From: Thalassotalea euphylliae
GTDB taxonomy: Bacteria > Pseudomonadota > Gammaproteobacteria > Enterobacterales > Alteromonadaceae
Reading direction: 5' to 3'
DNA: 64,000 nucleotides
Assembly (NCBI RefSeq): GCF_003390375.1
Contig: NZ_QUOT01000001.1
Location: forward strand, 1,488,001-1,552,000
Shown here: in pieces, positions 27,879-36,969 of the stretch
Numbering within the stretch: position 1 is the first letter of the stretch
Layout: every line of letters begins with the position of its first letter
Position numbers and translations under genes: made by a program
Notes under the pieces: generated by a model
Seen by the model: the letters and a program-made list of their open reading frames with translations, nothing else
What the model was told of the DNA's origin: nothing
Database searches by the model: none

Positions 27879-30207
27879 TTTTAACCTCAATGATTTCAGC
27901 CATTTGTACTCGGCTAGCAGCAAGCTTGCCGGTTTTGACAACTTGTGAGGTAGCACGGTCAATTTCAGCAAAGCTCAATGTGCCAGTTGGACAAACTTGC
28001 ACACATGCCGAGCAGCGAACACATTGCGGATCAACCATCGGCTTACCCTTTTGCGCAAACGCCATCACATCAATACCTTGATGACATTGACTGGTACATT
28101 GGTTACAGCTAATACACTTAGATTTGTCTGCAGCAATGGCAAACTTACTGAATCGCGCGTAGATGTGCATTAACGCGGCAAGCGGACAGGCAAAACGACA
28201 CCAAGTACGGCCAGAATATTTAAAGTACAAACCAAACCCTAAGACCCCAGCCATAAAGGTATCCACGACCCATTTCCAGCTAAAGGCATTGACCAGTTCA
28301 TAATTTTGGTTCTCGCCTTTTAATAGCAAGTTGAACATTGAATTCATCCAGCTTTCAGGGTAAATCCAGCCCATGATACGAATAAATAGCATGACAAAGG
28401 CCGCTAGCAAGATAACTTGGCCAAGCATATTCAGCTTGTTCCAGTTTTTGCCGTGCGGCATTTTATGACGCTGCTGATCGCCCATGGTTTCAGCCATTGC
28501 ACCACAAGAGCAAATCCAGCTGCAGTACGCGCCTTTGCCCCACTTGTAAACAATCAATGGAATGATCACGAATGTTTGCACCACGGCTATCGCCAACCAA
28601 GCCACCTGAGGTTGGTCGGTAAAGACAGTGTATACACCAAGTGGCCACGCAAAGATAAAACTGTAGGCATGCCAGTAAGCTCGTGGGTGCCCCCAGTCAG
28701 GCCACACGTGATTAGCTAAGTCTTGCGCTGAAATATATGAAGGGAATAAAGCATCGCCTACTGCTTTGCCCCAACCCGCGTCAAAGCCGCCGTTGTAACC
28801 AATCCAAGGGAGAATAATTTCCGGTAGTAAAAACAGTGGAAACAGTTGAATGGTAAACAGCACACTAGTTTGTACCGTGACATACGGAGTTTTACTGCGC
28901 TGGATTCGCTGCCATCCAAATATGGCGATTAAAGTGGTATACAAAAAAGTGTAATAGAACGAGCGGCTTTTTAACGACATGGCGATAGTGCCGATCAGGG
29001 TAGACCTATCTTCAACTTGGCTAGACCACCAACTGCCAAGGCCACTGATCACCTCAGGCATGTTATTTGGGAAGGTAAAGGTTGACCAAAATGCGTTCAC
29101 AAAGCCATAGCCTTTCCAGTCATACAGGGCAAACATCGCCAGCATAAACAAAGCAAAGGCTAACCAACCCGAAAAGCTGCTTTCACCACTAATTTGGATT
29201 TTACTGCGGCGGAAAAATTCGAGTGGAGCCTCGCGCCCTGTCGCCAATAACACTTCATCATTGGCTAGTGTTTGTTGCTCGCCCTTTTTGTTGGTCAGGT
29301 TAACAACATCCTCGGTAATTTCGGTTACCTGAGTTGACATTTTTAAGTCAAGTTGGCCTGACTCAACCAACTGGTTCACTTGCTCAACATTTTCCGGTTT
29401 TGGGCGCGAAAACTCTGCTTGACGATGGCACAGCGTTACTTGTGCATCATAATTAGCGCAGCTGATTGCCGCTTCTAGGGCGCTATCACCACCGCCAACC
29501 ACAAGTAGTTTTTTCCCTTGATATTGGCTCGGGTCAATTAAACGATTACTGACTTTTTCTAGTGTTTCGCCAGGTACATTGAGCTTGCGGTAATTACCTG
29601 AGCGACCAATAGCGACAATAATGCGATGTGCCGAGATACGTTCGCCACTGTCAAGCACTGCATGCAAGTGCCCGCCTTTGCGCTCAATATGGGTAACATT
29701 AGCAATTTCAGGATTGATATCATGGCGCTTAGCATCCGCTTGCAAGCTCGTTAACAAGCTTTCTTTGTCAACAACCTCTTGACCAAATTGGAGCTTGCCA
29801 CTTGGTGTCATCTCAGTGGGATAAGTATAAATCGGCTTACCGTGAGGAAAGTTATTGACGGTTGAGAACGGTGCGTTAGCTTCAATCAGCTTAAAGTTTA
29901 ACCCAGCTTCTTTGGCGGAAATTGCCGCCGAGTAACCACTAACACCACCACCAATAATAACGATATCAGCAACCTCAGCTGTATGTTTGCGATTACTGAA
30001 GCTGGTATCGGCCAGTATGTCTTGAACAGCTTTTGCACCAGTGTCGGCAGAAAACTTTAACAATGGCACGCCAGTTAAGTCACCAACAATATAGGTACCG
30101 GGAATATTAGTTGTGCCATTAGCTTGGCTTACCGGCAGTTTTTCTACTTTGGCGTCAGGCCATTGACCATGTAACCAATGATGATATTTACTTACTATAG
30201 CTAACAT
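27871..30207 (-). CDS. Flavoprotein oxidoreductase fused to NapH-like membrane 4Fe-4S protein
   Basis: 778 aa from ATG 30207 (AGAGG six bases upstream; four-base-type overlap with the gene before). Residues about 32-60 have IPGTYIVGDLTG, the GD motif normally at the C terminus of thioredoxin-reductase-like enzymes. Rossmann motifs follow: IIGGGVSG (about 84-91) and VVGGGDSALEAA, ending VLLATGREAP. Several membrane helices come next, with the NapH-type CSWICSCGAM and WCRFACPLAALMHIYARFS, and two ferredoxin clusters (CISCNQCTSQCHQG, CVRCSACVQVCPTG). It should pass electrons from NAD(P)H through FAD to iron-sulfur centres, perhaps for the radical SAM enzyme or arsenic reduction (inference). Confidence 0.85.
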   Translation of the reverse strand: MLAIVSKYHHWLHGQWPDAKVEKLPVSQANGTTNIPGTYIVGDLTGVPLLKFSADTGAKAVQDILADTSFSNRKHTAEVADIVIIGGGVSGYSAAISAKEAGLNFKLIEANAPFSTVNNFPHGKPIYTYPTEMTPSGKLQFGQEVVDKESLLTSLQADAKRHDINPEIANVTHIERKGGHLHAVLDSGERISAHRIIVAIGRSGNYRKLNVPGETLEKVSNRLIDPSQYQGKKLLVVGGGDSALEAAISCANYDAQVTLCHRQAEFSRPKPENVEQVNQLVESGQLDLKMSTQVTEITEDVVNLTNKKGEQQTLANDEVLLATGREAPLEFFRRSKIQISGESSFSGWLAFALFMLAMFALYDWKGYGFVNAFWSTFTFPNNMPEVISGLGSWWSSQVEDRSTLIGTIAMSLKSRSFYYTFLYTTLIAIFGWQRIQRSKTPYVTVQTSVLFTIQLFPLFLLPEIILPWIGYNGGFDAGWGKAVGDALFPSYISAQDLANHVWPDWGHPRAYWHAYSFIFAWPLGVYTVFTDQPQVAWLAIAVVQTFVIIPLIVYKWGKGAYCSWICSCGAMAETMGDQQRHKMPHGKNWNKLNMLGQVILLAAFVMLFIRIMGWIYPESWMNSMFNLLLKGENQNYELVNAFSWKWVVDTFMAGVLGFGLYFKYSGRTWCRFACPLAALMHIYARFSKFAIAADKSKCISCNQCTSQCHQGIDVMAFAQKGKPMVDPQCVRCSACVQVCPTGTLSFAEIDRATSQVVKTGKLAASRVQMAEIIEVKNV

Positions 30208-31826
30208 GAAAACCTCTTTTGGGGCGACGAAAGTTCGCCCTCGGTAATAGTTTGTTTCTTCCACCTTGTGACGCCGGCATAAATTAAACTCAGCAATGCA
30301 AAGAGATAGGCACCAGCCAATAAATTGACAGGCCATTGCGCAGGTTGCCAAATTTGGCAACAAACAAACTGATCCAGTACTTCATAGGTAAATGGCATAA
30401 CGCCAAGAATGAGTAATAACGCAAGATTGGGTTTTAACGCGACGAGTGCCGCCAATGGCATTAAGTACCAAGGAAATAGCACTGGACTAATAAATAATGG
30501 AATAAAGAGCGCAAGCTGACAGGCGCTAACTAAGTCGTTAGAAAGCTGAGTTTGCTCATTATTTGCGACGGACTTTTGAGCATTCGCTTGCTGACGGCTA
30601 GCCAAGTAACCCACAATGGCAATTAAGCTCAAGGTAACGCCTGCTAGCGCAGCAATAAACGCTTGAGTGCCTAGCGAGGTTAACAGGGAAAACAGCGGTG
30701 CGGCAAAGCGCCATTTCTCAAAAAACACACCGATACTGCCAACAGGGTATAGCCCTAATGCCAAGGTAATAGCGTAGCCGAGGCTAATTGTCACAATCGC
30801 ACTAGCAACTAAGGTTATTGCTCGGCGCAACGAAAAGTTAGCAAACACAAGTGGCATTAATAATACCAGCGGCAATATTTTAGTGAGTACGCCAAGTCCG
30901 ATACAAATCCCCGTTAAAACGAGTTTATTGCGCTGCCAGCAATAAAGCGCAGCAACTATCGCCAACGTAGAAAAGGCATCGACATGCAGGGCTGCCCCCG
31001 TTTCGATAATGACTATCGGTGACAATGCAATCAGCGGTAAATGTACCAGCTTGTTATGCGCTTTAAGCAATAAAAACATTAGCCATAGCGAGGCAATGCT
31101 GGCGCAGGTTAGCATGAACTGCCACAGCCATTGGGCGTGGTCGATCCCCACACTGGCAGCAATGCTAAATAATGCCAACGACAACGGTGGATAAAGTGTT
31201 GGATAGGCCGCGTGCTCAGCTGGTGGCTGCCATATTGCTCTAAGCTCAACAAGCGCAGGATCATCATGGCTGATTTGATAAGGATCTAAACCAGTCAGTG
31301 CGATACGACCGTCAAATAGGTAGCGGTCAACATCGTTTGAGGTGTATGGTTCAACACCAAGTAAAACAATGCGCGCTAAGATTCCCGCTGCCAAGATCAG
31401 CCAGCTAGCGCGAGTAATACTCGCGGCAAAGGAAGCATTTTGCTGAGTTTTTTGCTGACCTTTTTGCTGATATGCGTGCACAGAATACCAAGCCACCAGC
31501 ATGCATAAGCACATCAAGGTAAATTGGACGATAACTAAATTGCCCATCCCCCACTGTTCCAGGCTCCAAGTTGCTAGATCCAAATTTGCTAGGTTCCTGC
31601 CATCAGCGCCACGCTCAATAGCAGTTGACGTGATAGCTGCCTGTGATAATTGGCTGTGCACCGCACTTAGCCAATGACTCATTGATGCCACTAAGACCGT
31701 GCCAACCAAGCTTGCATAAAGTAGCCAAGACCATCGACTGTGAACAGTAGTCGCGTGGTGACCTGAACAGGCCACTTTAATTAAAGTGTCAGAGGCTACG
31801 GTATTAGTGGCTATCGAGCGAATCAC
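30201..31826 (-). CDS. GT-C/GT87-like integral membrane glycosyltransferase
   Basis: About 541 aa from GTG 31826, which has AAGAG eight bases upstream just after the preceding stop; a TTG at 31928 would overlap that gene by 97 bp. It has 10 or more membrane helices and the loop GVEPYTSNDVDRYLFDGRIA, whose acidic residues match the catalytic loop of GT-C (mannosyltransferase, DUF2029/GT87) enzymes. These use polyprenyl-phosphate sugars on the outer side of the inner membrane. The DPM1-like GT2 in the same operon could make its donor. It ends inside the start of the flavoprotein gene (ATGTTAG). Confidence 0.78.
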   Translation of the reverse strand: MIRSIATNTVASDTLIKVACSGHHATTVHSRWSWLLYASLVGTVLVASMSHWLSAVHSQLSQAAITSTAIERGADGRNLANLDLATWSLEQWGMGNLVIVQFTLMCLCMLVAWYSVHAYQQKGQQKTQQNASFAASITRASWLILAAGILARIVLLGVEPYTSNDVDRYLFDGRIALTGLDPYQISHDDPALVELRAIWQPPAEHAAYPTLYPPLSLALFSIAASVGIDHAQWLWQFMLTCASIASLWLMFLLLKAHNKLVHLPLIALSPIVIIETGAALHVDAFSTLAIVAALYCWQRNKLVLTGICIGLGVLTKILPLVLLMPLVFANFSLRRAITLVASAIVTISLGYAITLALGLYPVGSIGVFFEKWRFAAPLFSLLTSLGTQAFIAALAGVTLSLIAIVGYLASRQQANAQKSVANNEQTQLSNDLVSACQLALFIPLFISPVLFPWYLMPLAALVALKPNLALLLILGVMPFTYEVLDQFVCCQIWQPAQWPVNLLAGAYLFALLSLIYAGVTRWKKQTITEGELSSPQKRFSC

Positions 31827-31831
31827 GGCAG

Positions 31832-33355
31832 TTACTCTTGCTGATGGTTTTGATAGCTGCGCATACTGTGAATTGAGGTCGTTAAAAACCCAAGTAACAG
31901 TAGCAACAAAAACGGCGCCATAAACCAATGATCATTGGCAATTGCCCAAATCAAGACAAAGCCATAGACAACAGCAACAGCAAATTCAAATAGTGCACCA
32001 CGCGGCGCTACTGCTCGATAAAGCTTGGCTGAAAGTATATTGGATTTAGCGGCCTTGGTTTCTGGTGTTGGCGTGTGACTTAGTTGTTGCTCATCGCCTT
32101 CCACCAATTCACCACTTTTAGGAGTTCGAACAAACTCACTTCGCTCACCTCGCAACGCTTCGTAACCAGCTTTCGCATTATTGGTTGCTAGCTGAATACC
32201 AAGCAACATTAATCTTGGTAGGCGCAATGCAGCGCGCAACTTAGAGTGACCAAGGGCGACTTGACCGTAGAACAAATAGATCAAATGGCTAGCCGAAGCT
32301 AAGAATAGTAATGGTAAATCCAGCCATAACACATCGTAAAGGTCGTAAGCTTGCCTTATCCACAAGGTAGGGATTAAGAACACTAAGGTGTCTATCAACA
32401 TAATGAGATAAGCGAGATTGTTTGACAGGTGAAAACTCGCTTCTACTTTCGTTTTTAGCGGTAATGATGAGCACCAAACCTTAGGCAGCATCTTCAGCAT
32501 CACCTCTACACCACCTTTAGCCCAACGGTGTTGCTGACTCTTGAACGCATTGATATCGGCAGGAATTTCACCCGCACAGCCAACATCATTTAAATACAGC
32601 ATGCGCCAGCCTTTAAGTTGAGCGCGATAGCTTAAATCTAAATCTTCAGTTAGCGTATCCGCGCTCCAATGGCCGGAATCGACAATCGCCTTAGTTCGCC
32701 AAATACCGGCGGTGCCATTAAAGTTGAATAGCTTGTTACTGGCGCTACGCACTTGCTGCTCAAGACTGAAGTGTGCGTCGAGCATAATTGCCTGAGTTTG
32801 GGTCAGCTCGCTGCTCGCTTTGTTTAAGTGCTCCCACCTAAACTGCACCATAGCAATATCATCCTCATAGAAATAATGGATATTGTTTTTCAGCAAGTCT
32901 GGCTCAGGTAAAAAGTCGGCGTCGAAAATAGCAATAAATTCGCCAGTTGCGGTTTCCATGGCATCTTTTAATGCGCCAGCTTTATAGCCGTGACGATTAG
33001 TTCGTTGCACATGATCTATATTGATACCGCGCTGTTGATGATAACCAACGCGCTCGGCGATAACATCGCTGGTACTGTCGTTAGAGTCATCGACAATTTG
33101 GATTTGCAATTTATCTTGCGGGTAGTCAAAGTCGGCAACGGCATCAACGATGCGCTTAGCAACCAAGCGCTCATTGTACAGAGGGATCTGCACAGTGATG
33201 CTAGGTAAAGTGTCAAACTTTTGGGTTATTTGGGGCTTTTTATCACGATATTTATGACGACGAAAAACCATAGAAAGGCGGTGCAAACCAAATAGCGATA
33301 GCACCAGCAGTAAAATAAAGTGCCCGACTAGGACACATATTGCTATTAACGACAT
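31832..33355 (-). CDS. GT2 processive-type membrane glycosyltransferase
   Basis: 507 aa. One N-terminal membrane helix, a GT2 catalytic domain with TVQIPLYNER, VDDSND, FDADFLPEPD, TEDLDLSYRAQLKGW and QQHRWAKGG (QxxRW), then about four C-terminal helices. This is the plan of cellulose-synthase/ceramide-glucosyltransferase-like enzymes that act on lipid or growing glycan acceptors at the inner membrane. It follows the outer-membrane barrel gene by 4 bp. Its acceptor is not known; a lipid carrying an arsenosugar is one possibility by context. Confidence 0.85.
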   Translation of the reverse strand: MSLIAICVLVGHFILLLVLSLFGLHRLSMVFRRHKYRDKKPQITQKFDTLPSITVQIPLYNERLVAKRIVDAVADFDYPQDKLQIQIVDDSNDSTSDVIAERVGYHQQRGINIDHVQRTNRHGYKAGALKDAMETATGEFIAIFDADFLPEPDLLKNNIHYFYEDDIAMVQFRWEHLNKASSELTQTQAIMLDAHFSLEQQVRSASNKLFNFNGTAGIWRTKAIVDSGHWSADTLTEDLDLSYRAQLKGWRMLYLNDVGCAGEIPADINAFKSQQHRWAKGGVEVMLKMLPKVWCSSLPLKTKVEASFHLSNNLAYLIMLIDTLVFLIPTLWIRQAYDLYDVLWLDLPLLFLASASHLIYLFYGQVALGHSKLRAALRLPRLMLLGIQLATNNAKAGYEALRGERSEFVRTPKSGELVEGDEQQLSHTPTPETKAAKSNILSAKLYRAVAPRGALFEFAVAVVYGFVLIWAIANDHWFMAPFLLLLLLGFLTTSIHSMRSYQNHQQE

Positions 33356-33359
33356 ATGC

Positions 33360-34220
33360 TTAGAACACTCGTGTTAATCCAAGTTGAATGCTGTCACCTT
33401 CCAAGGTATTTTTGCCATAGATATCTTGGGTGTAGGTAAGTTCAAGGCCCCATTTATTTTTTGAGCTTGAATCAAACGTCCAGCCAGCGGTCAATTCCCA
33501 CTTACCAGAATCAAATTCCGGTACTACCAATAAGTTGGCATTGGTATCACTAGCGTTGCTATCAGCATTCTCAGCACTTAGCACGCCATCAAGCTTAGTT
33601 CGCAAGTAGAGGTTGTTGTTAACGCTAAAACCATATTCCAACAAGTAACGATATTCATCCGACGGCGCACCGCTGCGATAACGGTAGCCAAATTCTGCGC
33701 CTAAATAACCATATTGGTTTAAGCTCTTACCTAATAAGACTCTTAGCTCATAGTCTTCTTGACCATTACCTAAGGCGAGATCATCATCTTCATCGTATAA
33801 ATAAGGTAGCTTTGCGAGGAAAGAGGTTGATAGGACAAAAGGATCTGCCTGCCATTGATAACGAATACCAATTTCAGCATCACCAAAGCCATTATTGGTT
33901 TGCTTAACATTATTGGCGTCTGTTTGTTCAAGCGATTGATAAAGTAATTGACCGTAAACGGCAAAATTGTTGCCTAAGCCATATTCACCATAAAAAGAAG
34001 TATTTTCACCAATAAACTCAGAGAAGTTATCGTTATCGCCTCTAAATTCATCCGCTTCGTAATAAGCGTAGGCAAGCTTGTTGTACCCTTCCCCTTGTTT
34101 AGGAACCCATGCACCCGCATTAGCTAGGCCTGAAGATAAAATAGCTGCAGCAGATGCACCGATAACAGCTAGTGTCGGCTTTGAACGTTGAGATATTAAA
34201 AGCTTGCGCAAATTAAACAT
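33360..34220 (-). CDS. Outer-membrane beta-barrel protein, first gene of the arsenosugar-type operon
   Basis: 286 aa. Signal peptide ending GLANA|GAW (about residue 35), then amphipathic strands rich in Tyr and Asn and a C-terminal Phe, as in outer-membrane barrels of about 12 strands. I do not recognise a named family. AGGAGG lies six bases before ATG 34220, the best ribosome site in the operon, so this is the probable first gene. It could move an arsenical or a glycolipid across the outer membrane, but this rests only on context. Confidence 0.75.
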   Translation of the reverse strand: MFNLRKLLISQRSKPTLAVIGASAAAILSSGLANAGAWVPKQGEGYNKLAYAYYEADEFRGDNDNFSEFIGENTSFYGEYGLGNNFAVYGQLLYQSLEQTDANNVKQTNNGFGDAEIGIRYQWQADPFVLSTSFLAKLPYLYDEDDDLALGNGQEDYELRVLLGKSLNQYGYLGAEFGYRYRSGAPSDEYRYLLEYGFSVNNNLYLRTKLDGVLSAENADSNASDTNANLLVVPEFDSGKWELTAGWTFDSSSKNKWGLELTYTQDIYGKNTLEGDSIQLGLTRVF

Positions 34221-34262
34221 GTTAACCCTCCTATTTTTTATATAAACGGCCCTGTTAAAAAC

Positions 34263-34301
34263 TAAGTAACCAACAAGGTATTGGTCGTACCTTTTAACTT
34301 A
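34263..34301 (-). promoter_or_regulatory. Hairpin or operator upstream of the arsenosugar-type operon
   Basis: AAGGTA (34275-34280) and TACCTT (34288-34293) form an inner stem, and TAAGT (34263-34267) with ACTTA (34297-34301) an outer stem. It lies 43-80 bp before the first start codon, in the leader or promoter. It could bind a regulator or fold in the mRNA. Confidence 0.4.
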
Positions 34302-34590
34302 GGCAGCCAATAAGAGGACGTAAAAACAAATAAAGTTTCACTATTTTTTACAAGTTATAAAATCACTACAAAGCTGTGATAGTTTCGTTACAAACGTGAT
34401 ACTAATACAACAAAATCAAGGGATTCAGCTCAATTAGCAACCATAATTTAAACACCGAAGTAGCGCGGTAATCTAACTGAATAAAAGACACGTACTAATC
34501 GCCAACTATCCGCTTTTTCTCCAATCAGATTTTGATACCAGCTTGTGTTGAATATTTGGTGGCGAAAGTTTGGCGGCGATAATTTGGTGA

Positions 34591-34661
34591 ACAAGCGTTT
34601 ATTGGTAAAGTACCAAACTTCCGTTGTTCGCTTGTTTGGAGACCTGTCAGGTAATCAAGCG
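34591..34661 (+). promoter_or_regulatory. Overlapping inverted repeats in the photolyase leader
   Basis: ACAAGCG (34591-34597) can pair with CGCTTGT (34629-34635) around the inner stem TTGGTA/TACCAA (34602-34607, 34611-34616). The same CGCTTG can instead pair with CAAGCG (34656-34661) around ACCTGTCAGGT. The two folds exclude each other, as in attenuators, or the copies could be repeated protein sites. Confidence 0.4.
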
Positions 34662-34696
34662 CTTTGGACGCTTAGATTAGATGGAAAGTCACATTT

Positions 34697-36205
34697 ATGA
34701 GCAATGAAACACAACTGAGCAATGTGCAAACTGATATCGCCGTAGTTTGGTTAAAGCGAGATCTTCGACTAAACGATCATCTTCCTCTGGCGCTTGCTGC
34801 TCAAACTCGACTGCCTGTTTTGCTTCTGTATATTGTTGAGGATATTATGCTTGCCGATGAGCATATGTCATTGCGGCATTGGCGGTTTATTTTCCAATCT
34901 TGGCAAAGCATTAATCAGTCACTTGCGCGGCTAAATATTGACACTCGCTTACTGGTGCTTAAAGGCAACGCCATTGAGTGCTTAACACAACTAACCCAGC
35001 TATTTAATCTTAGGTATATATTTAGCCATCAAGAAACGGGGCTAGATCACACCTTTACCCGTGACAAACAAGTTAAAAATTGGTGTCAGACCAACCAAGT
35101 TGTATGGCAAGAATGTCAAGCGGGCGCTGTTGTTCGCGGCCTAAACCATCGGCTTGATTGGGATAAGCGTTGGCAACACTATATGCGAGCACCGCTAGTG
35201 AATGTAGATTTGCTTAGCGTCAATTGGTTAACCATGTCTAATGTCCATCTACATCAGCTCGATACCTTTGAAGTGCCTGACAGCTGGCAACAAATTGATG
35301 ATAACTTTCAACACGGTGGTGAACAGCAGGCGCTGGTGACACTTGCGTCATTCTTTATTGAACGCGGCCAGCGTTACCATTACTCAATATCAAGCCCGAG
35401 TGCTAGCCGCGAGGCTTGCTCTCGGCTCTCACCTTACCTGGCATGGGGCAATATAAGTCTGCGCCATGCTTACCAAGCCTTGTTAAGTCATTGGCAACGA
35501 CCAGGCTGGCGCAGAGCACTTTCGGCACTTTCATCACGGCTTCATTGGCATTGCCATTTTATTCAAAAATTTGAAGCCGAGCCTGAACTAGAGTTTGAGC
35601 ACTTAAATCCCGGCTATAACGATTTTCCTTACCACAACGGAGCAACGGCAAAACAACGATTAACGGCTTGGCAAGACGGTAAAACTGGCTATCCACTCGT
35701 TGATGCTTGCATGCGTTGTTTGGCACAAACTGGTTATATCAACTTTCGTATGCGCGCTATGCTGGTTAGCTTTTTATGTCATCAATTACTGCTTGATTGG
35801 CGCTTCGGCGTAAAACACCTTGCCCGTTATTTTCTCGACTACGAACCAGGAATTCACTACACGCAATTTCAAATGCAGGCGGGCGTTACGGGGATCAATA
35901 CCATCCGTGTCTATAACCCAGTCAAACAGTCAGAAGAGCAAGACCCTGACGGAACTTTTATCAAGCAATGGCTACCTGAGCTAGCTGAAATTCCTGCACC
36001 ATTCATTCACAAGCCATGGGAGTTAACTCCTATGGAGCAACAAATGTATGATGTTCAGCTTGGTCAAGACTACCCAGAACGTATTGTTGATATCACCACC
36101 ACAGGTAAGCAATCCAGAGATTTATTGTGGCGCTGGCGAAAACAGCCTGGAGTGATAGTGCATATTAATGCCATTCTGGCTAAGCATGTTCGCCCCAGCC
36201 AATAG
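34697..36205 (+). CDS. Deoxyribodipyrimidine photolyase / cryptochrome family protein
   Basis: 502 aa. N-terminal antenna domain with VVWLKRDLRLNDHLPLALAA, then the FAD-binding domain with SPYLAWGNISLRHAYQAL, GKTGYPLVDACMRCL, GYINFRMRAMLVSF and INTIRVYNPVKQSEEQDPDG. It should repair UV-made pyrimidine dimers with blue light. The TGYPLVDAxMR and RMRxM motifs are those of active photolyases; a photoreceptor role cannot be excluded. Divergent from the arsenosugar-type operon. Confidence 0.88.
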   Translation: MSNETQLSNVQTDIAVVWLKRDLRLNDHLPLALAAQTRLPVLLLYIVEDIMLADEHMSLRHWRFIFQSWQSINQSLARLNIDTRLLVLKGNAIECLTQLTQLFNLRYIFSHQETGLDHTFTRDKQVKNWCQTNQVVWQECQAGAVVRGLNHRLDWDKRWQHYMRAPLVNVDLLSVNWLTMSNVHLHQLDTFEVPDSWQQIDDNFQHGGEQQALVTLASFFIERGQRYHYSISSPSASREACSRLSPYLAWGNISLRHAYQALLSHWQRPGWRRALSALSSRLHWHCHFIQKFEAEPELEFEHLNPGYNDFPYHNGATAKQRLTAWQDGKTGYPLVDACMRCLAQTGYINFRMRAMLVSFLCHQLLLDWRFGVKHLARYFLDYEPGIHYTQFQMQAGVTGINTIRVYNPVKQSEEQDPDGTFIKQWLPELAEIPAPFIHKPWELTPMEQQMYDVQLGQDYPERIVDITTTGKQSRDLLWRWRKQPGVIVHINAILAKHVRPSQ

Positions 36206-36372
36206 CGCCTTTTAACTCAAATAAATGAGAGCGAGAAATCACACTGCCAACACCTTTTGAATGGACTACATCTTGTTACAGGCCTGTCATTGATGAATAA
36301 GCGAGCTATCTGCTACGCTCACATTCTAGGGAAGAATTGTCGTAACACCTGAGCTGTAGAAAGGAAAAAATA

Positions 36373-36969
36373 ATGGAATCATACTCATATCGTCGTTTTC
36401 GTGGTTTCACATTAATAGAACTTGTTGCCGTTATTCTGATACTTGGAATTTTAGCCACAGTTGCACTTCCAAGATTCATCAACCTGCAAACCGATGCCCG
36501 TAACAGCACGTTAATGGCGGTAAAAGGGCAAATTGAGTCTCAAGCGAATTTAGTTTTTTCACAGTTAGCAGTGGTAGGTCTAGCTGACCGAAACCCTGCT
36601 AGAACTGACCCAGTGACTGGTGGCGGTTACTTCGGTAATGAACCAGCTAACAACCCTTTCAATAATATTTGTGGGCAAGATTGCTACTTTATTTACGGCA
36701 CACCTTCAGCATCAGCGACAACGATTCCTTCACTAATTGAGAACATAGGCCAAGACCAAGAATTAGTCTTTGCGGGTTACCATAGTAACGATTGGGTGGC
36801 GCAAGGGGTGACAGGTACAAATGTTGTGGCAACTTTTTCTTTTAGAGACAATGTGAATATTGCTGCTCAGCCAGGCCAAAATAGCCTTAAATCTGATAAT
36901 TGCTATATCTGGTACTCAGGTGCAAGGGCTGATCGCAGTTACAGAGCAGGGGTTGTTCCTTGTGAGTAA
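36373..36969 (+). CDS. Type IV prepilin-like (MSHA-pilin-type) protein
   Basis: 198 aa. The class III signal is short, RFRGFTLIELVAVILILGIL, cut by prepilin peptidase after Gly with Phe+1 and Glu+5. ATLPR-like VALPRFINLQTDAR follows. Two Cys pairs in the globular part (ICGQDCYF and DNCYIWYSGA...VPCE) resemble MshA-type minor pilins. AAAGGA lies nine bases before the ATG. No assembly genes are next to it, so it is an orphan pilin or pseudopilin that would use machinery encoded elsewhere. Confidence 0.85.
   Translation: MESYSYRRFRGFTLIELVAVILILGILATVALPRFINLQTDARNSTLMAVKGQIESQANLVFSQLAVVGLADRNPARTDPVTGGGYFGNEPANNPFNNICGQDCYFIYGTPSASATTIPSLIENIGQDQELVFAGYHSNDWVAQGVTGTNVVATFSFRDNVNIAAQPGQNSLKSDNCYIWYSGARADRSYRAGVVPCE

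Larger units (their letters stand above)
34221..34696. other. Divergent intergenic region between the arsenosugar-type operon and photolyase
   Basis: 476 bp without a gene. It must hold promoters for both directions. Its left part has the hairpin at 34263-34301 and a repeat ATCAC/GTGAT around 34362-34380; its right part has the nested inverted repeats at 34591-34661. No arsR-like gene or certain -35/-10 pair was found. Confidence 0.6.
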
